Positions 36,037-44,929 of a DNA stretch of 57,686 bases are shown here, in pieces. This DNA comes from an uncultured Saprospiraceae bacterium (GTDB taxonomy: Bacteria > Bacteroidota > Bacteroidia > Chitinophagales > Saprospiraceae): assembly GCA_937951685.1 (NCBI GenBank), contig CALFBG010000177.1, positions 1 to 57,686 on the forward strand, in the 5' to 3' direction. The notes under the pieces were generated by a model. The model did no database searches and was not told the origin of the DNA. It saw only the letters and a list, made by a program, of their open reading frames with translations. The position numbers were made by a program, and so were the translations under genes. Within the stretch, counting starts at the first letter, position 1; every line of letters starts with the position of its first letter.

Positions 36037-36888
36037 CTAATAATAGACCAAACATCCTTGTTTTTCAAGGGTAGTAAGCCAATCAGGCAAGACAAGATCA
36101 TGATTCCAGCGCAAGTCCAGTTTCTCCAAATGCTTCATTTTCAATAAATCTTTCGGTAATTCCTTTAATTCATTCGCACGCAGGTCTAAATGTAAGAGAT
36201 ATTCCATTTTAACGATGGAACTCGGTAAAGCTTTTAATTGATTATAGCGTAAGTTTAGGACGCGTAACCCCGTTAATTTACCGATACTATTCGGCAACAC
36301 CTTGATTTGATTACTTTCTAAGTCTAAAATTTTCAATTGTGTCAACGCGCCAATTTTGCTCGGCAGCGTTTGCAAGTTATTTTTCATTAGATGTGCTTCT
36401 TGTAATTTTTTCAATTGACAAAAAGAATCGGGTAAGGTTTCTAATTGGTTTTTGTAGAGCCGAAGTTCGACCAATCCTTTTAGCTGACCAAAGTTTTGGG
36501 GTAAGCGGGTTAATTGATTACCGGCTACGTTGAGGTAACGAAGTTTTTTGAGTTGGCACAATTCCTCGGGAATAGCTTTTAGCTGATTATTACTCAAATA
36601 CAAAAAGCCTTTTAAATTTTTGATTTCGCCTAAGGCTTTCGGTAAAGTCCGAAGTTGATTATGCCCTAAATCAAGCATCTGTAGTTTTTGGAAACGACCA
36701 ATGGACTTAGAAATACGCGTCAATTGATTACCACCAAAATTGAGTTGTTCGATTTCCGTATGTTTCCAAAAACGGGCAGGAATCGAACTGATGTTATTCT
36801 TAAACATCGAAAAACTTTTAATCGGCGTTTCCGGTTTGGCTAACGTTGGGAATACGGTTAATTGACGGTCATCGTAATTTATATCCAT
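36037..36888 (-). CDS. Leucine-rich repeat protein
   Basis: This 283-residue protein without a signal peptide is made almost entirely of about ten 23-residue LRRs of the LxxLPxxIGxLxxLxxLxLxxNQL type (bacterial/Leptospira-like class), e.g. KLRYLNVAGNQLTRLP and LKILDLESNQIKVLP. LRR arrays bind proteins; no effector or enzymatic domain is attached. It may act in the cytoplasm as an adaptor. Two co-directional neighbours (DUF2064 downstream, DUF1697 upstream) share no evident pathway with it. A GTACTTAAGTAC palindrome lies just upstream (36937-36948). Confidence 0.85.
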   Translation of the reverse strand: MDINYDDRQLTVFPTLAKPETPIKSFSMFKNNISSIPARFWKHTEIEQLNFGGNQLTRISKSIGRFQKLQMLDLGHNQLRTLPKALGEIKNLKGFLYLSNNQLKAIPEELCQLKKLRYLNVAGNQLTRLPQNFGQLKGLVELRLYKNQLETLPDSFCQLKKLQEAHLMKNNLQTLPSKIGALTQLKILDLESNQIKVLPNSIGKLTGLRVLNLRYNQLKALPSSIVKMEYLLHLDLRANELKELPKDLLKMKHLEKLDLRWNHDLVLPDWLTTLEKQGCLVYY

Positions 36889-36958
36889 AAGGCTATTTTA
36901 ATCGTAAAAAATAAATAAGTAAAATAATTTGTATTGGTACTTAAGTACTTTCCCCGTT

Positions 36959-37501
36959 TTAGGCATTTACCAGTGCGTGCAACTTAAGCACCGAATTCCA
37001 GTTTCTCGTCGTCGCACTCACTTTTAATTTTCTTTCAAAAAAATTATTGGAAAGCTTCGTCCGACCGTACCCATCTGGACAGTATAAATAAATAAATTGT
37101 CCGTTGAACTGAAACTCATCCGTCCCAGATTGAAAATCTGCTAAGCTAGCCAGTTGTACCTCACTGGGTAATTCAGATAAAAAGGTAAGGTGTAATTTTT
37201 TGAAATCTTCCGGTGGTTTTGGTAAAAAAGGATTCGCTTGAATGGCTTGCTCAAAATCTGTAGCGACATAGACAAATACCTTAACTTCAAAACCAAAAGT
37301 TATTTTTATTTGCTCCCGAATCCTATTGATCAATTCTTCCGGACGAGTTGCTTTCGTCGTAAAGAGCACGTTTCCACTTTGAATATAAGTCACTACTTCG
37401 GTCCAACCCAACGCTTCGTACATCGCTTTGAGTTCCGCCATTTTAATTTTTTTCTGACCACTTACATTAATACCACGGAGAAGAGAAATATACCTTGTCA
37501 T
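36959..37501 (-). CDS. DUF1697 family protein
   Basis: This 180-residue protein matches DUF1697 along its length: YISLLRGINVSGQKKIKMAELK, YIQSGNVLFTT, FGFEVKVFVY, NPFLPKPPEDFKKLHLTFL and ERKLKVSATTRNWNSVLKL. The family is common in bacteria, but no activity has been proved. The gene is preceded on its strand by a copy of the AAAACAACTT-type motif (37508-37522). It does not appear to share an operon with the divergent small-membrane-protein genes. Confidence 0.88.
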   Translation of the reverse strand: MTRYISLLRGINVSGQKKIKMAELKAMYEALGWTEVVTYIQSGNVLFTTKATRPEELINRIREQIKITFGFEVKVFVYVATDFEQAIQANPFLPKPPEDFKKLHLTFLSELPSEVQLASLADFQSGTDEFQFNGQFIYLYCPDGYGRTKLSNNFFERKLKVSATTRNWNSVLKLHALVNA

Positions 37502-37684
37502 CTATAAAGTTGTTTTAAAATAATGTGGCACAATGATAAAACAAAATGCAAAACTGAGCACCATATTTTAAAGAAAATAAGTGGCGAATCGAATTCGGTT
37601 CACCCTGGTAAGTAGCCGATTTTATTCAACTATAGATCCTACTATCTTGCGATAAATCACAAAAAATAACGCAAAAACACATTA

Positions 37685-37750
37685 AAACAGTAAAAAACAA
37701 CAACAAACAGTAACAAAAACTTGATTTTTACCGTTTATCGCCTATCTTTA
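37685..37750 (+). promoter_or_regulatory. Promoter with a direct-repeat operator candidate for the three-gene operon
   Basis: AAACAGTAA occurs twice (37685-37693 and 37705-37713), spaced 20 bp start to start (two helical turns), immediately before a -33 TTG (37721-37723). A -7 TATCTTTA (37743-37750; 7 of 8 to TAnnTTTG) follows after a 19-bp gap. The start at 37771 would lie about 15 nt downstream of transcription start. Confidence 0.6.
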
Positions 37751-37770
37751 TCAAAGCAAAATTGAAAAAA

Positions 37771-38457
37771 ATGAAAATACCATTTCCCGAAGCGTTTGAA
37801 GTTTTACAAGAACGAGACGAACATTTCGAAAAGATTACCCATGAGGAATACCCCAATAATTTAATCTTCGCCCAGATTATTTTGATCGCTATTTTTTCTT
37901 TTCTCTATGGCACCATCATGGGCAGTTATAATAGTTGGGAACAATCCTTATCCTCGGGTGGGAAACTCTGCGTGCTCATTTTCTTGACGCTAGTTATTTG
38001 TTTTCCCTCCTTTTACATTGTACAATTGGTACTCGGATCTAAAGTAAAAATTAAGCAATTGGCGATGATGATTTTGAGTGGCTTTTTAATGACAACTACC
38101 ATTATGTTGGCTTTTGCGCCAATTATTTTATTGTTTCAACTTTCTGGAGACAACTACAATTTCTTGAAATTCTTACACCTTGGCGTCTTTGTTTTTGCTG
38201 GTTTCTTTGGCATGCGAGCCGTCTTGGAAGCCCTCAAAACTTCTTTTGCTGCGACGGGTGTTTATCCCAAAATCGGTTTAAACATTTTTAGAATCTGGGT
38301 GATTATTTTTGCCTTTGTGGGCGTTCAGCTCGCTTGGAATCTTCGCCCTTTTGTAGGATCAAAAGATATGAAGTTTGAATTACTGAGAGCAGATACACGC
38401 GGCAACTTTTACCAAAACATGGTTAAGTCAATCGGAGATATGCTGGGTGCAGATTAA
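37771..38457 (+). CDS. Conserved polytopic membrane protein, function unknown
   Basis: The ATG at 37771 is chosen over an in-frame TTG at 37762, giving 228 residues. A charged N terminus (FEVLQERDEHFEKITHEE) precedes five likely membrane helices (about residues 33-53, 65-88, 97-122, 132-152 and 172-192). The signature SFLYGTIMGSYNS and the VGVQLAWNLRPFVG end recur, from memory, in a conserved family across Bacteroidota and Cyanobacteria with no established role. It leads an apparent three-gene operon with a 70-residue membrane protein and an excisionase-like HTH protein. Confidence 0.7.
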   Translation: MKIPFPEAFEVLQERDEHFEKITHEEYPNNLIFAQIILIAIFSFLYGTIMGSYNSWEQSLSSGGKLCVLIFLTLVICFPSFYIVQLVLGSKVKIKQLAMMILSGFLMTTTIMLAFAPIILLFQLSGDNYNFLKFLHLGVFVFAGFFGMRAVLEALKTSFAATGVYPKIGLNIFRIWVIIFAFVGVQLAWNLRPFVGSKDMKFELLRADTRGNFYQNMVKSIGDMLGAD

Positions 38458-38484
38458 ATCCATAGCCGTCAAAATCACAAAATT

Positions 38485-38697
38485 ATGAAGAATAAAAAAA
38501 TCATCCGTGGATTAATCCTTATTCCTCCTTTGATTGCTGTATTTTTGGGATGGATGGATTATGAGGTGCAGTCCCTTTCTCATTTATTTAGTGAACCGGG
38601 GAACATTGTCGCCCTACTTTTATATACCGTCGTATTTCAAATGATTGGTTGTATTTTAGTCTGTTGTTATTTTTCATTAAAATCTCTATTTAAGTAG
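38485..38697 (+). CDS. Small two-helix membrane protein
   Basis: This 70-residue protein has a basic N terminus (MKNKKIIRG) and two hydrophobic helices (about residues 8-22 and 42-64) separated by a short acidic loop. It lies 27 bp after the polytopic membrane gene and only 7 bp before the HTH gene, so co-translation is likely. No known family was recognised. Because of its size it could be a subunit or regulator of the upstream membrane protein. Confidence 0.6.
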   Translation: MKNKKIIRGLILIPPLIAVFLGWMDYEVQSLSHLFSEPGNIVALLLYTVVFQMIGCILVCCYFSLKSLFK

Positions 38698-38704
38698 CAA
38701 TGCT

Positions 38705-38929
38705 ATGCGTGCGGAAATTATGACCATCGAAGAGGTTGCCAAATACCTCAAACTAAAGCCCCAAACCATTTATACGTGGGCGCAAAAAGGGAAAATTCCT
38801 GCCGCTAAGATCGGTAAAGAATGGCGCTTTCGCCGTGACTTAATTGATGCTTGGTTCAACCAACACATCCAAGAGCAATTCCAACCTTTAGTCGAAGAAA
38901 TTGAAAAAAAGAAAGAGAACGAAGAATAA
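38705..38929 (+). CDS. Excisionase-family (MerR-like) HTH DNA-binding protein
   Basis: This 74-residue protein is almost all one winged helix-turn-helix: MTIEEVAKYLKLKPQTIYTW, KGKIPAAKIGKEWRFRRDLI and DAWF, the excisionase/MerR-like domain used both by phage excisionases and by small regulators. A lysine/glutamate-rich tail follows. There is no integrase or att site nearby, which speaks against a recombination role. Its position as last gene of the operon with two membrane proteins, and the direct repeats in the promoter, fit autoregulation. Another Met (38720) could be the start. Confidence 0.85.
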   Translation: MRAEIMTIEEVAKYLKLKPQTIYTWAQKGKIPAAKIGKEWRFRRDLIDAWFNQHIQEQFQPLVEEIEKKKENEE

Positions 38930-38974
38930 GTTTTCAATTCCTAAAATACTATTATTTACCAAAAATATATTTCT

Positions 38975-41242
38975 ATGAAAATTTTCAAAATCCTATTTTG
39001 TAGTCTCTATTTGTGCCTTTCCGGGAATTTTAACCTCCACGCACAAAGCGATTTCAACCTCAACTTAGAAGTCCTTAACGACAACGGAGAACGACCTCGC
39101 GATTGGTATGGTGGCTTTAGCAAACCAATTACGGAGCACCACGCTTTACTCGACAAAACAATCCGCAAGGAAGGAAAATACGCCATAAAAATTGTAGCTC
39201 CCAATACCAAAGAAGCCGCCGAAGGTTTCGGAGCTTCCTTTACCATCATTCCTTCCAAATACGCTGGCAAAAATATTACGCTACGTGGATACGTTAAAAC
39301 AGAAAAAGTAATCGCGGGCTACGCTGGTTTATGGATGCGACAAGATGGCGAAGCGGGGATGTTGGAGTTTGACAATATGAATAACCGCGGCCTTAAAGGA
39401 GACCAAGATTGGACCTTGTGTGAAATCACACTTCCGCTCAACCCACAAACCAAAAAAATAAATATCGGAGGCCTGCTCGTTGGCGATGGTACAATGTGGT
39501 TTGATGACTTATCGCTGGATATCGATGGAAAGCCACTTGATCAAGCCGGCGCCAAAATAGAAAAAGTATACGGTGCCGACGCCGATAAGGAATTTGATAC
39601 CGGCTCGAACGTAACAATCGAAAATGTCAAGACCGCTCAAATTCAAGAACTTGCTTGGCTTGGAAAAATTTGGGGCTTCTTGAAATACCACCACCCTAGT
39701 ATTGCCGCCGGAAATCACAATTGGGACTACGAGTTGTTCCGGGTTTTACCCGCGGTGCTACAAGCAAAAGATAAAAAAGCTAGAAGCAAAATCTACTTAG
39801 ACTGGATCGAAAAACTAGGTCCTATTCCTAGCGGTACCACTTGTACCAGTCCTGACAAAGACAAGCTTGCTTACCAAACAAACTTTGATTGGCTACGTGA
39901 CAATCAAGCTTTTAGCCCTACGCTAATTGAAAAACTCAATCACATTTACAACAATAGAAATCAAGAAGAGCACTATTACATTGGGATGGCGCCCGGCGTT
40001 GGTAACCCTATTTTCAAACAAGAAAATGCTTACGCAAATTTTGAAACGCCCGATGCAGGATATCGCCTTTTAGCCTTGTTCCGATACTGGAACGCCATTG
40101 AATATTTCTTTCCTTATAAAGATATTATTACCGAGGATTGGGAAAAGGTTTTAACCAATTTTATTCCCACTTTCGTGAAAGCTAACGACGCTTTAACTTA
40201 TCGCTTAGCAGCCTTAGAACTAATTGCAAAGATTTCGGACACACACGCTAATCTTTGGGGTAGAGATTCCGTTTTGACGAAACACAACGGAGAGAAATAT
40301 ACGGCGGTGCAAGTAAAGTTTATTGAAGGACAAGCGGTGGTTACTAATTATTATCAACAAACATACGGAGCCGCTTCTGGTTTAAAAATTGGAGATATTG
40401 TTATGAAAGTTAACGGTGTTGGTGTACAAGAAATAATCGAGGCAAAATTAGATCGAACGCCTGCTTCCAACTACCCTACTCAATTGCGAGACATCGCGAA
40501 GCATTTGCTCCGTAGCAACGAAGCAAGCCTTACCCTTGAAGTCAAGCGAGGTGCAGAGACATTTACAAAAAAATTAAATACTTACCCGCCTAAAGAATTA
40601 AATCTTTACCAGGATTACGTGGGAGAAGAAATGGACAAAAGTTACCGTTTACTACAAGCCGACATTGGATATGTTTTCTTAGGAAGAATCAAAGGCAATG
40701 AAATTCCGGACATGATGGAATTATTCAAAAATACCAAAGGCATTATCATCGACATTAGAAACTATCCTTCTGATTTTGTTGTTTTTAGTATGACAAAATA
40801 TTTACTGCCGAGTCCTAAAGATTTTGTAAAATTTACGGGAGGGGAAATTGCTAATCCTGGTGCATTCACTTGGACGGAACCCATCTCCGTCGGCGAGCAA
40901 AATCCAGATTATTACAAAGGGAAAGTCGCCATTTTGATCAATGAGATCTCGCAAAGTCAAGCAGAATATACGACGATGGCCTTACGCACCGCACCACAGG
41001 CAAAAGTAATTGGTAGCACAACTGCGGGCGCGGATGGGAATGTATCTCGGCTGTTGCTCCCTGGCAACTTGCGAACCATGATCAGTGGCATCGGCGTTTT
41101 TTATCCTGATGGCACACCGACGCAGCGCGTAGGAATCATTCCTGACATTCCTTGTGAACCAACCATCGAAGGAATTCGAGCGGGGAAAGATGAGGTTTTA
41201 GAACGCGCGATTCAATACATAAAAGAAAATAAGAAACCTTAA
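38975..41242 (+). CDS. Secreted S41-family peptidase with PDZ domain
   Basis: This 755-residue protein has a signal peptide ending near FNLHAQ. Residues about 25-190 form a jelly-roll-like N-terminal domain (FGASFTIIPSKYAGKNITLRGYVK ... WFDDLSLDI, shown in part as WFDDLSLDI). A helical stretch then leads to a PDZ-like part (GLKIGDIVMKVNGVGV, residues about 470-490). The S41 core follows with IGYVFLGRIKG, IIIDIRNYP and INEISQSQAEYTTMAL (likely nucleophile Ser). The usual Lys partner is not obvious in TTAGADGNVS. Probably an envelope protease; different in build from the S41 protein at 6033. A terminator follows. Confidence 0.85.
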   Translation: MKIFKILFCSLYLCLSGNFNLHAQSDFNLNLEVLNDNGERPRDWYGGFSKPITEHHALLDKTIRKEGKYAIKIVAPNTKEAAEGFGASFTIIPSKYAGKNITLRGYVKTEKVIAGYAGLWMRQDGEAGMLEFDNMNNRGLKGDQDWTLCEITLPLNPQTKKINIGGLLVGDGTMWFDDLSLDIDGKPLDQAGAKIEKVYGADADKEFDTGSNVTIENVKTAQIQELAWLGKIWGFLKYHHPSIAAGNHNWDYELFRVLPAVLQAKDKKARSKIYLDWIEKLGPIPSGTTCTSPDKDKLAYQTNFDWLRDNQAFSPTLIEKLNHIYNNRNQEEHYYIGMAPGVGNPIFKQENAYANFETPDAGYRLLALFRYWNAIEYFFPYKDIITEDWEKVLTNFIPTFVKANDALTYRLAALELIAKISDTHANLWGRDSVLTKHNGEKYTAVQVKFIEGQAVVTNYYQQTYGAASGLKIGDIVMKVNGVGVQEIIEAKLDRTPASNYPTQLRDIAKHLLRSNEASLTLEVKRGAETFTKKLNTYPPKELNLYQDYVGEEMDKSYRLLQADIGYVFLGRIKGNEIPDMMELFKNTKGIIIDIRNYPSDFVVFSMTKYLLPSPKDFVKFTGGEIANPGAFTWTEPISVGEQNPDYYKGKVAILINEISQSQAEYTTMALRTAPQAKVIGSTTAGADGNVSRLLLPGNLRTMISGIGVFYPDGTPTQRVGIIPDIPCEPTIEGIRAGKDEVLERAIQYIKENKKP

Positions 41243-41268
41243 GCCCCCCCTAAGACAACTCATTAAAG

Positions 41269-41310
41269 AAATTCCGTGGCGAACTCAAGTTGGTTACGGA
41301 ATTTTTTCTT
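41269..41310 (+). terminator. Intrinsic terminator of the S41 peptidase gene
   Basis: A 9-bp stem (AAATTCCGT, 41269-41277, with ACGGAATTT, 41296-41304) runs into TTTTCTTTTA on the plus strand, 26 bp after the stop. Confidence 0.8.
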
Positions 41311-41355
41311 TTATAAATAGCTACTACCGCATTACCAAACAAGCTTTCCTCATAA

Positions 41356-41386
41356 TTTTGATCAATATTTTATTTTCTTTACTTTG
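41356..41386 (+). promoter_or_regulatory. Candidate promoter of murI
   Basis: TTTTG at 41356-41360 and TTACTTTG at 41379-41386 (7 of 8 to TAnnTTTG) are about 18 bp apart. The predicted transcription start lies about 20 bp before the murI ATG at 41415. Confidence 0.55.
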
Positions 41387-41414
41387 CGATTGATTAAATT
41401 ACAACAACTCATTC

Positions 41415-42236
41415 ATGAAGGAACAAGCTATTGGTATTTTTGACTCTGGTCTCGGCGGTCTTACCGTCTGGAAAGAACTCAAGCTGCTCCTTCCGCACGA
41501 ATCTTTTATTTATTTTGCGGATCGCGCGCGTTGTCCTTACGGCCCCAAACGAAAAAATACAATCCAGCGGTTCTCCGATGAGATTACAAACTTTTTGCTC
41601 CAGCAAAATTGCAAATTAATTGTCGTTGCGTGCAACACCGCGACTTCCGCTGCCATCAAATTTCTACGAGCCAAATACGATGTTCCTTTCATCGGTATTG
41701 AACCCGCCATCAAACCCGCAGCCATTCGTTCTGAAACGGGAAAAATTGGTATTCTGGCCACTCGCGGTACGATTAACGGCGAGCTATTTAAAACGACCTC
41801 AAAAAAATTTGCGGATCATTTAGAAGTGATCGTTCAGTATGGAGATGGTTTGGTTACTTTGGTGGAAGCAAATGCAATGCAGGAACAAAAAACGGAAGAC
41901 TTACTTCGGCGATATATCAATCCGATGTTAGAGAAAGGAGTTGACCATATTGTTTTGGGATGTACGCACTACCCTTTTTTGACGCCCATCATCGAATCTA
42001 TCGTACAAGGAAAAGCAACAATCATCAATCCCGCGCCAGCCGTTGCTCGCCAAACTAAAAAAGTATTAAAACAAAAAAAATTATTGCGCTCGAAAAATCC
42101 TGCTCCTTACAATCATTTCTATTCGTCCAATGAATTGCCCCATTTAGCGAGTATGTTACAAGCACTTGCTATGGACTTACCAGAAGCAACCACCCAATAT
42201 TTTGAACACTACCAACTCACGAAGTTACCGAAATAA
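41415..42236 (+). CDS. murI: Glutamate racemase
   Basis: This 273-residue protein carries both catalytic cysteines in conserved surroundings: VACNTATS (Cys73) and GCTHYPFL (Cys182). The N-terminal IGIFDSGLGGLTV supplies the Asp, and PYGPKRK and FIGIEPAIKPA are also conserved. It converts L- to D-glutamate for peptidoglycan synthesis in the cytoplasm. It stands alone between a terminator and a convergent prohibitin gene. Family length and residues fit a functional enzyme. Confidence 0.95.
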   Translation: MKEQAIGIFDSGLGGLTVWKELKLLLPHESFIYFADRARCPYGPKRKNTIQRFSDEITNFLLQQNCKLIVVACNTATSAAIKFLRAKYDVPFIGIEPAIKPAAIRSETGKIGILATRGTINGELFKTTSKKFADHLEVIVQYGDGLVTLVEANAMQEQKTEDLLRRYINPMLEKGVDHIVLGCTHYPFLTPIIESIVQGKATIINPAPAVARQTKKVLKQKKLLRSKNPAPYNHFYSSNELPHLASMLQALAMDLPEATTQYFEHYQLTKLPK

Positions 42237-42254
42237 ATCCAATAGTATAAAACA

Positions 42255-42299
42255 TAAAAAAATCCCATTGGCAGCCTCAAGTGAACGACCAATGGGATT
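42255..42299 (-). terminator. Intrinsic terminator of the prohibitin gene
   Basis: An 11-bp perfect stem (AATCCCATTGG, 42261-42271, with 42289-42299) is followed on the minus strand by a T-tract (plus-strand A-run ending at 42262). It lies in the convergent spacer with murI and may stop both. Confidence 0.88.
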
Positions 42300-42323
42300 A
42301 AATGGAAAGAAGAATAAGTGATT

Positions 42324-43139
42324 CTAGTTTCCTAGAATTAATGGTAATCCATTATCTCCAGATCCGACGATAATAACTTTAGTATTCGGAGAATTGGCTA
42401 ATTCTAATGTAGCTTCAATCCCTTTATCTTGTAGGATTTTATCCGTCAAACTCGCATTCAAAATTCGGTTTGATTCTGCTTTTGCATTAGCTTCGATAAT
42501 TTTACGTTCTGATTCTTTCCGCTCTTTATTCAAACGGAATTCAAACTGAAAAGCCAATTGCTCTTCTTCTAATTTCTTCTCGATCGCTGCTTTCAAAGTT
42601 GTTGGCAAAGCAACTTCTCTAATCAATACCGCATCTAAAACCAAAAACTTTTTATCAATACTTTCTTTGGTACGCGTTTCAATTTCTTCTTGAATCGCTT
42701 CTCTTTTTGTAGAGTAAAGTTCTTCCGGCAAGTACTTACCAATAACTTCTCTCGTTGCCGATCGAATCTCTGGCTTAATGATTCGCTCCAAATATTCTTT
42801 ACCAATTTGATCATGTAAGTGACCAATCTTATCCATTTTTGGAGAATATCGGTAGGATAATTCTACGTCGATTGTTAAACCATTTTTAGACAAGACAGAC
42901 ATTTTTTCAAAAGCCTCTTTCGTTCTTACATCGTAAACAATCATTGTATTCCAAGGAGCAATAATGTGAAACCCTTGTCCGTAAACAGTTTCTTTATCCA
43001 ATCCACCACTAAACCGCTCAAATAGTATTCCTTTTTCTCCAGATTGAATCGTCAGAAACAAACTGTTTGAAAGGGAAACGACCACGATAAAAGCAATAAA
43101 TGCTAGAATGGCAAACGTGACTAATTTATTTTGATTCAT
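42324..43139 (-). CDS. Prohibitin/SPFH-family membrane protein
   Basis: This 271-residue protein has an N-terminal membrane helix (about residues 7-29). The SPFH domain contains EKGILFERFSGGLDKETVYGQGFH, ELSYRYSP and IKPEIRSATREVIGKYLPEELY, followed by a helical coiled-coil (EEEQLAFQFEFRLNKERKES). The sequence is nearer to mitochondrial prohibitin than to HflK/HflC. Prohibitins form membrane rings that cluster proteins or modulate proteases; the FtsH gene is not in the window. It is monocistronic, with a clear terminator downstream. Confidence 0.92.
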   Translation of the reverse strand: MNQNKLVTFAILAFIAFIVVVSLSNSLFLTIQSGEKGILFERFSGGLDKETVYGQGFHIIAPWNTMIVYDVRTKEAFEKMSVLSKNGLTIDVELSYRYSPKMDKIGHLHDQIGKEYLERIIKPEIRSATREVIGKYLPEELYSTKREAIQEEIETRTKESIDKKFLVLDAVLIREVALPTTLKAAIEKKLEEEQLAFQFEFRLNKERKESERKIIEANAKAESNRILNASLTDKILQDKGIEATLELANSPNTKVIIVGSGDNGLPLILGN

Positions 43140-43358
43140 TGTTTCTAATTTTATTTTTTATTGAAAATATTTGTATGAAATTTAAGTTCTTTTGAAACCA
43201 CTTCAATGAGTTGAAAATATGATACTACTCACACCAGCAGCACGACTAATCCATTCATGCTGTCTATAATACACTAATTTTGCTCAATTTGTTCGCGGTT
43301 TTCTACGAATAAAGTTTTTTTTAAGACTAAAAAAGCTCGAAACCATTTTTCCACATTT

Positions 43359-44657
43359 TTATGCTTTTAGTTTTTTGGCTAAGAAGAAATTTGCAATCAA
43401 AAAACCTAAGCCCAAAAGCACAAATACGATTCCTTTCAACATCAAAGGTAAGTCGCTATCAAAAAATCGAATTACGATCAAGATACCTATAATTCCAATA
43501 CCTTGGTTAACTAAACGCATACTTCGCGATTGTAAGCCTTCTTTTAAATAATAAAGTCCAAATAACAACAAGTAGATATTAGCCAATATGCGCGCCCAGA
43601 ATTCTGCACCGACGGAATTAAGCACTAATCCTGCCAATAGAATCACTGGAAAAAAGACCAACAATCCATTCAAACGGCGAATTTGCTGCCGATTGAAATA
43701 AAGTAGACTGAGATAGCCGAGCGTTAAGCCAATTAAAACGGTTAAATTTAATATTCCACGATAGTTCCCGTTAAGTCCTTCGAATAAGCGTTCCCAAAAA
43801 TGATAATTCCTGGGCCAATCGTAAGTTAAAAACAAGGCTAAAATCAACGCTCCAATCACTGCAATATTCTGCAATGGTGACTGCAATACATTATTTGATT
43901 GGTGATAATATTGATTCCCTAACAGGTAATAAATACTTAAGATTAAAGCATTGCCAAAAATACCAAACAAAGCCAATTCCATATCTACAATTCCCCAATA
44001 CGCAAGGAAAAAACTGCCCCCCAACATCCAAGTTAACCACAAGCTTCCGTTACTCGATCGCTTGAGCCACACTTGTTGGTATAAATAAGGTAAAGCCACC
44101 AACAAGAATCCCCAGTACCAGTGTCCATCCGCTCTCGACTCTACGGCAAAAGATGCGATGCCTGCCAAATAGATTAGTCCAACCATCCTAGAAGGCAACA
44201 GGTATAACAAAGGAATACTCAGCGCCATCCAAGTAAATAAAAAGTCTGACATCGTTCCACCAATATGATAAGTCTGGCTAATTAGCGCCATCGTCGCAGC
44301 CAACATTAACATCAAAAAACTAGCAGATGCTTCTACCCAAGCAGTAGAAGATTTTTGCTTAAAGAAAACGTAGCCGTAAACAAATTGGGCGATGAGTAAG
44401 GGGAGATAACTAAAGAAGGTACGCCAAGGTCGGGATAAGTACTCCCAATTATACGCAAAAATCAAAATAATCCCACCGCTAATGAGCAAGGTACCAAGCA
44501 ATCCCACGATAATTAAAGCTAAATTATACTTAGATTTTTCCTCAATGGGACCATAAAAGTCTTTCAGTCGGTGAGCAACTTCTTCTGTAAGGACCCCGTT
44601 CTTTATTAAGTCGGGTAATTCTTCGTACAACCAACGAACTTGTTTCTGCTCACTCAT
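43359..44657 (-). CDS. DUF2157 membrane protein
   Basis: This 432-residue protein begins with a cytoplasmic ~45-residue segment (VRWLYEELPDLIKNGVLTEEVAHRL ... FYGPIEE), the DUF2157 opening. About eleven to twelve hydrophobic helices follow, down to the basic end LAKKLKA. The family is widespread; a function is not established. Upstream on its strand, a GTTTCA-AA-TGAAAC dyad (44714-44727) may be an operator. Confidence 0.85.
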   Translation of the reverse strand: MSEQKQVRWLYEELPDLIKNGVLTEEVAHRLKDFYGPIEEKSKYNLALIIVGLLGTLLISGGIILIFAYNWEYLSRPWRTFFSYLPLLIAQFVYGYVFFKQKSSTAWVEASASFLMLMLAATMALISQTYHIGGTMSDFLFTWMALSIPLLYLLPSRMVGLIYLAGIASFAVESRADGHWYWGFLLVALPYLYQQVWLKRSSNGSLWLTWMLGGSFFLAYWGIVDMELALFGIFGNALILSIYYLLGNQYYHQSNNVLQSPLQNIAVIGALILALFLTYDWPRNYHFWERLFEGLNGNYRGILNLTVLIGLTLGYLSLLYFNRQQIRRLNGLLVFFPVILLAGLVLNSVGAEFWARILANIYLLLFGLYYLKEGLQSRSMRLVNQGIGIIGILIVIRFFDSDLPLMLKGIVFVLLGLGFLIANFFLAKKLKA

Positions 44658-44713
44658 AGTGGATTTCGTTTTTTAAGCACGTAGCGTTTTTTTAATAAAT
44701 TTTCACCTTAGTC

Positions 44714-44727
44714 GTTTCAAATGAAAC
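44714..44727. promoter_or_regulatory. Short dyad in the DUF2157/DUF2279 divergent spacer
   Basis: GTTTCA-AA-TGAAAC is a perfect 6-bp dyad, 57 bp from the DUF2157 start. Operator use is possible, unproved. Confidence 0.3.
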
Positions 44728-44860
44728 AATTAGCAAAGTCATTTTCTCCTATCCCACTAGCCATCAATGCAAGACAAAATTCACACTATGATTAGTAGCG
44801 GTAGCAACGCAGCAGCAGTATTAATTTTCAATGCTTTGTAAGCATTTATTTTAAAACAAC

Positions 44861-44875
44861 ATTTTAAACAACTTC
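44861..44875. repeat. GAAGTTGTTTAAAAT core (inverted orientation)
   Basis: The plus strand reads ATTTTAAACAACTTC. A partial second copy (TTTTAAAACAAC) directly precedes it. An AATGCTT-3-AAGCATT hairpin lies at 44830-44846. These are part of the dispersed repeat family. Confidence 0.55.
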
Positions 44876-44900
44876 TACCGATAGATTCCTAAATTTATAA

Positions 44901-44908
44901 TAAATTTG
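44901..44908 (+). promoter_or_regulatory. Candidate -7 box of the DUF2279 gene
   Basis: TAAATTTG matches TAnnTTTG exactly, about 22 bp before the ATG at 44930. A -33 TTG at proper distance was not seen. Confidence 0.45.
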
Positions 44909-44929
44909 CCGCAATCACATCAAATCTTT

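Noticed and set aside
38705..38929. Excisionase-like gene as a sign of an integrated element
   Set aside because: No integrase, tRNA, att repeats or phage genes were found around it.
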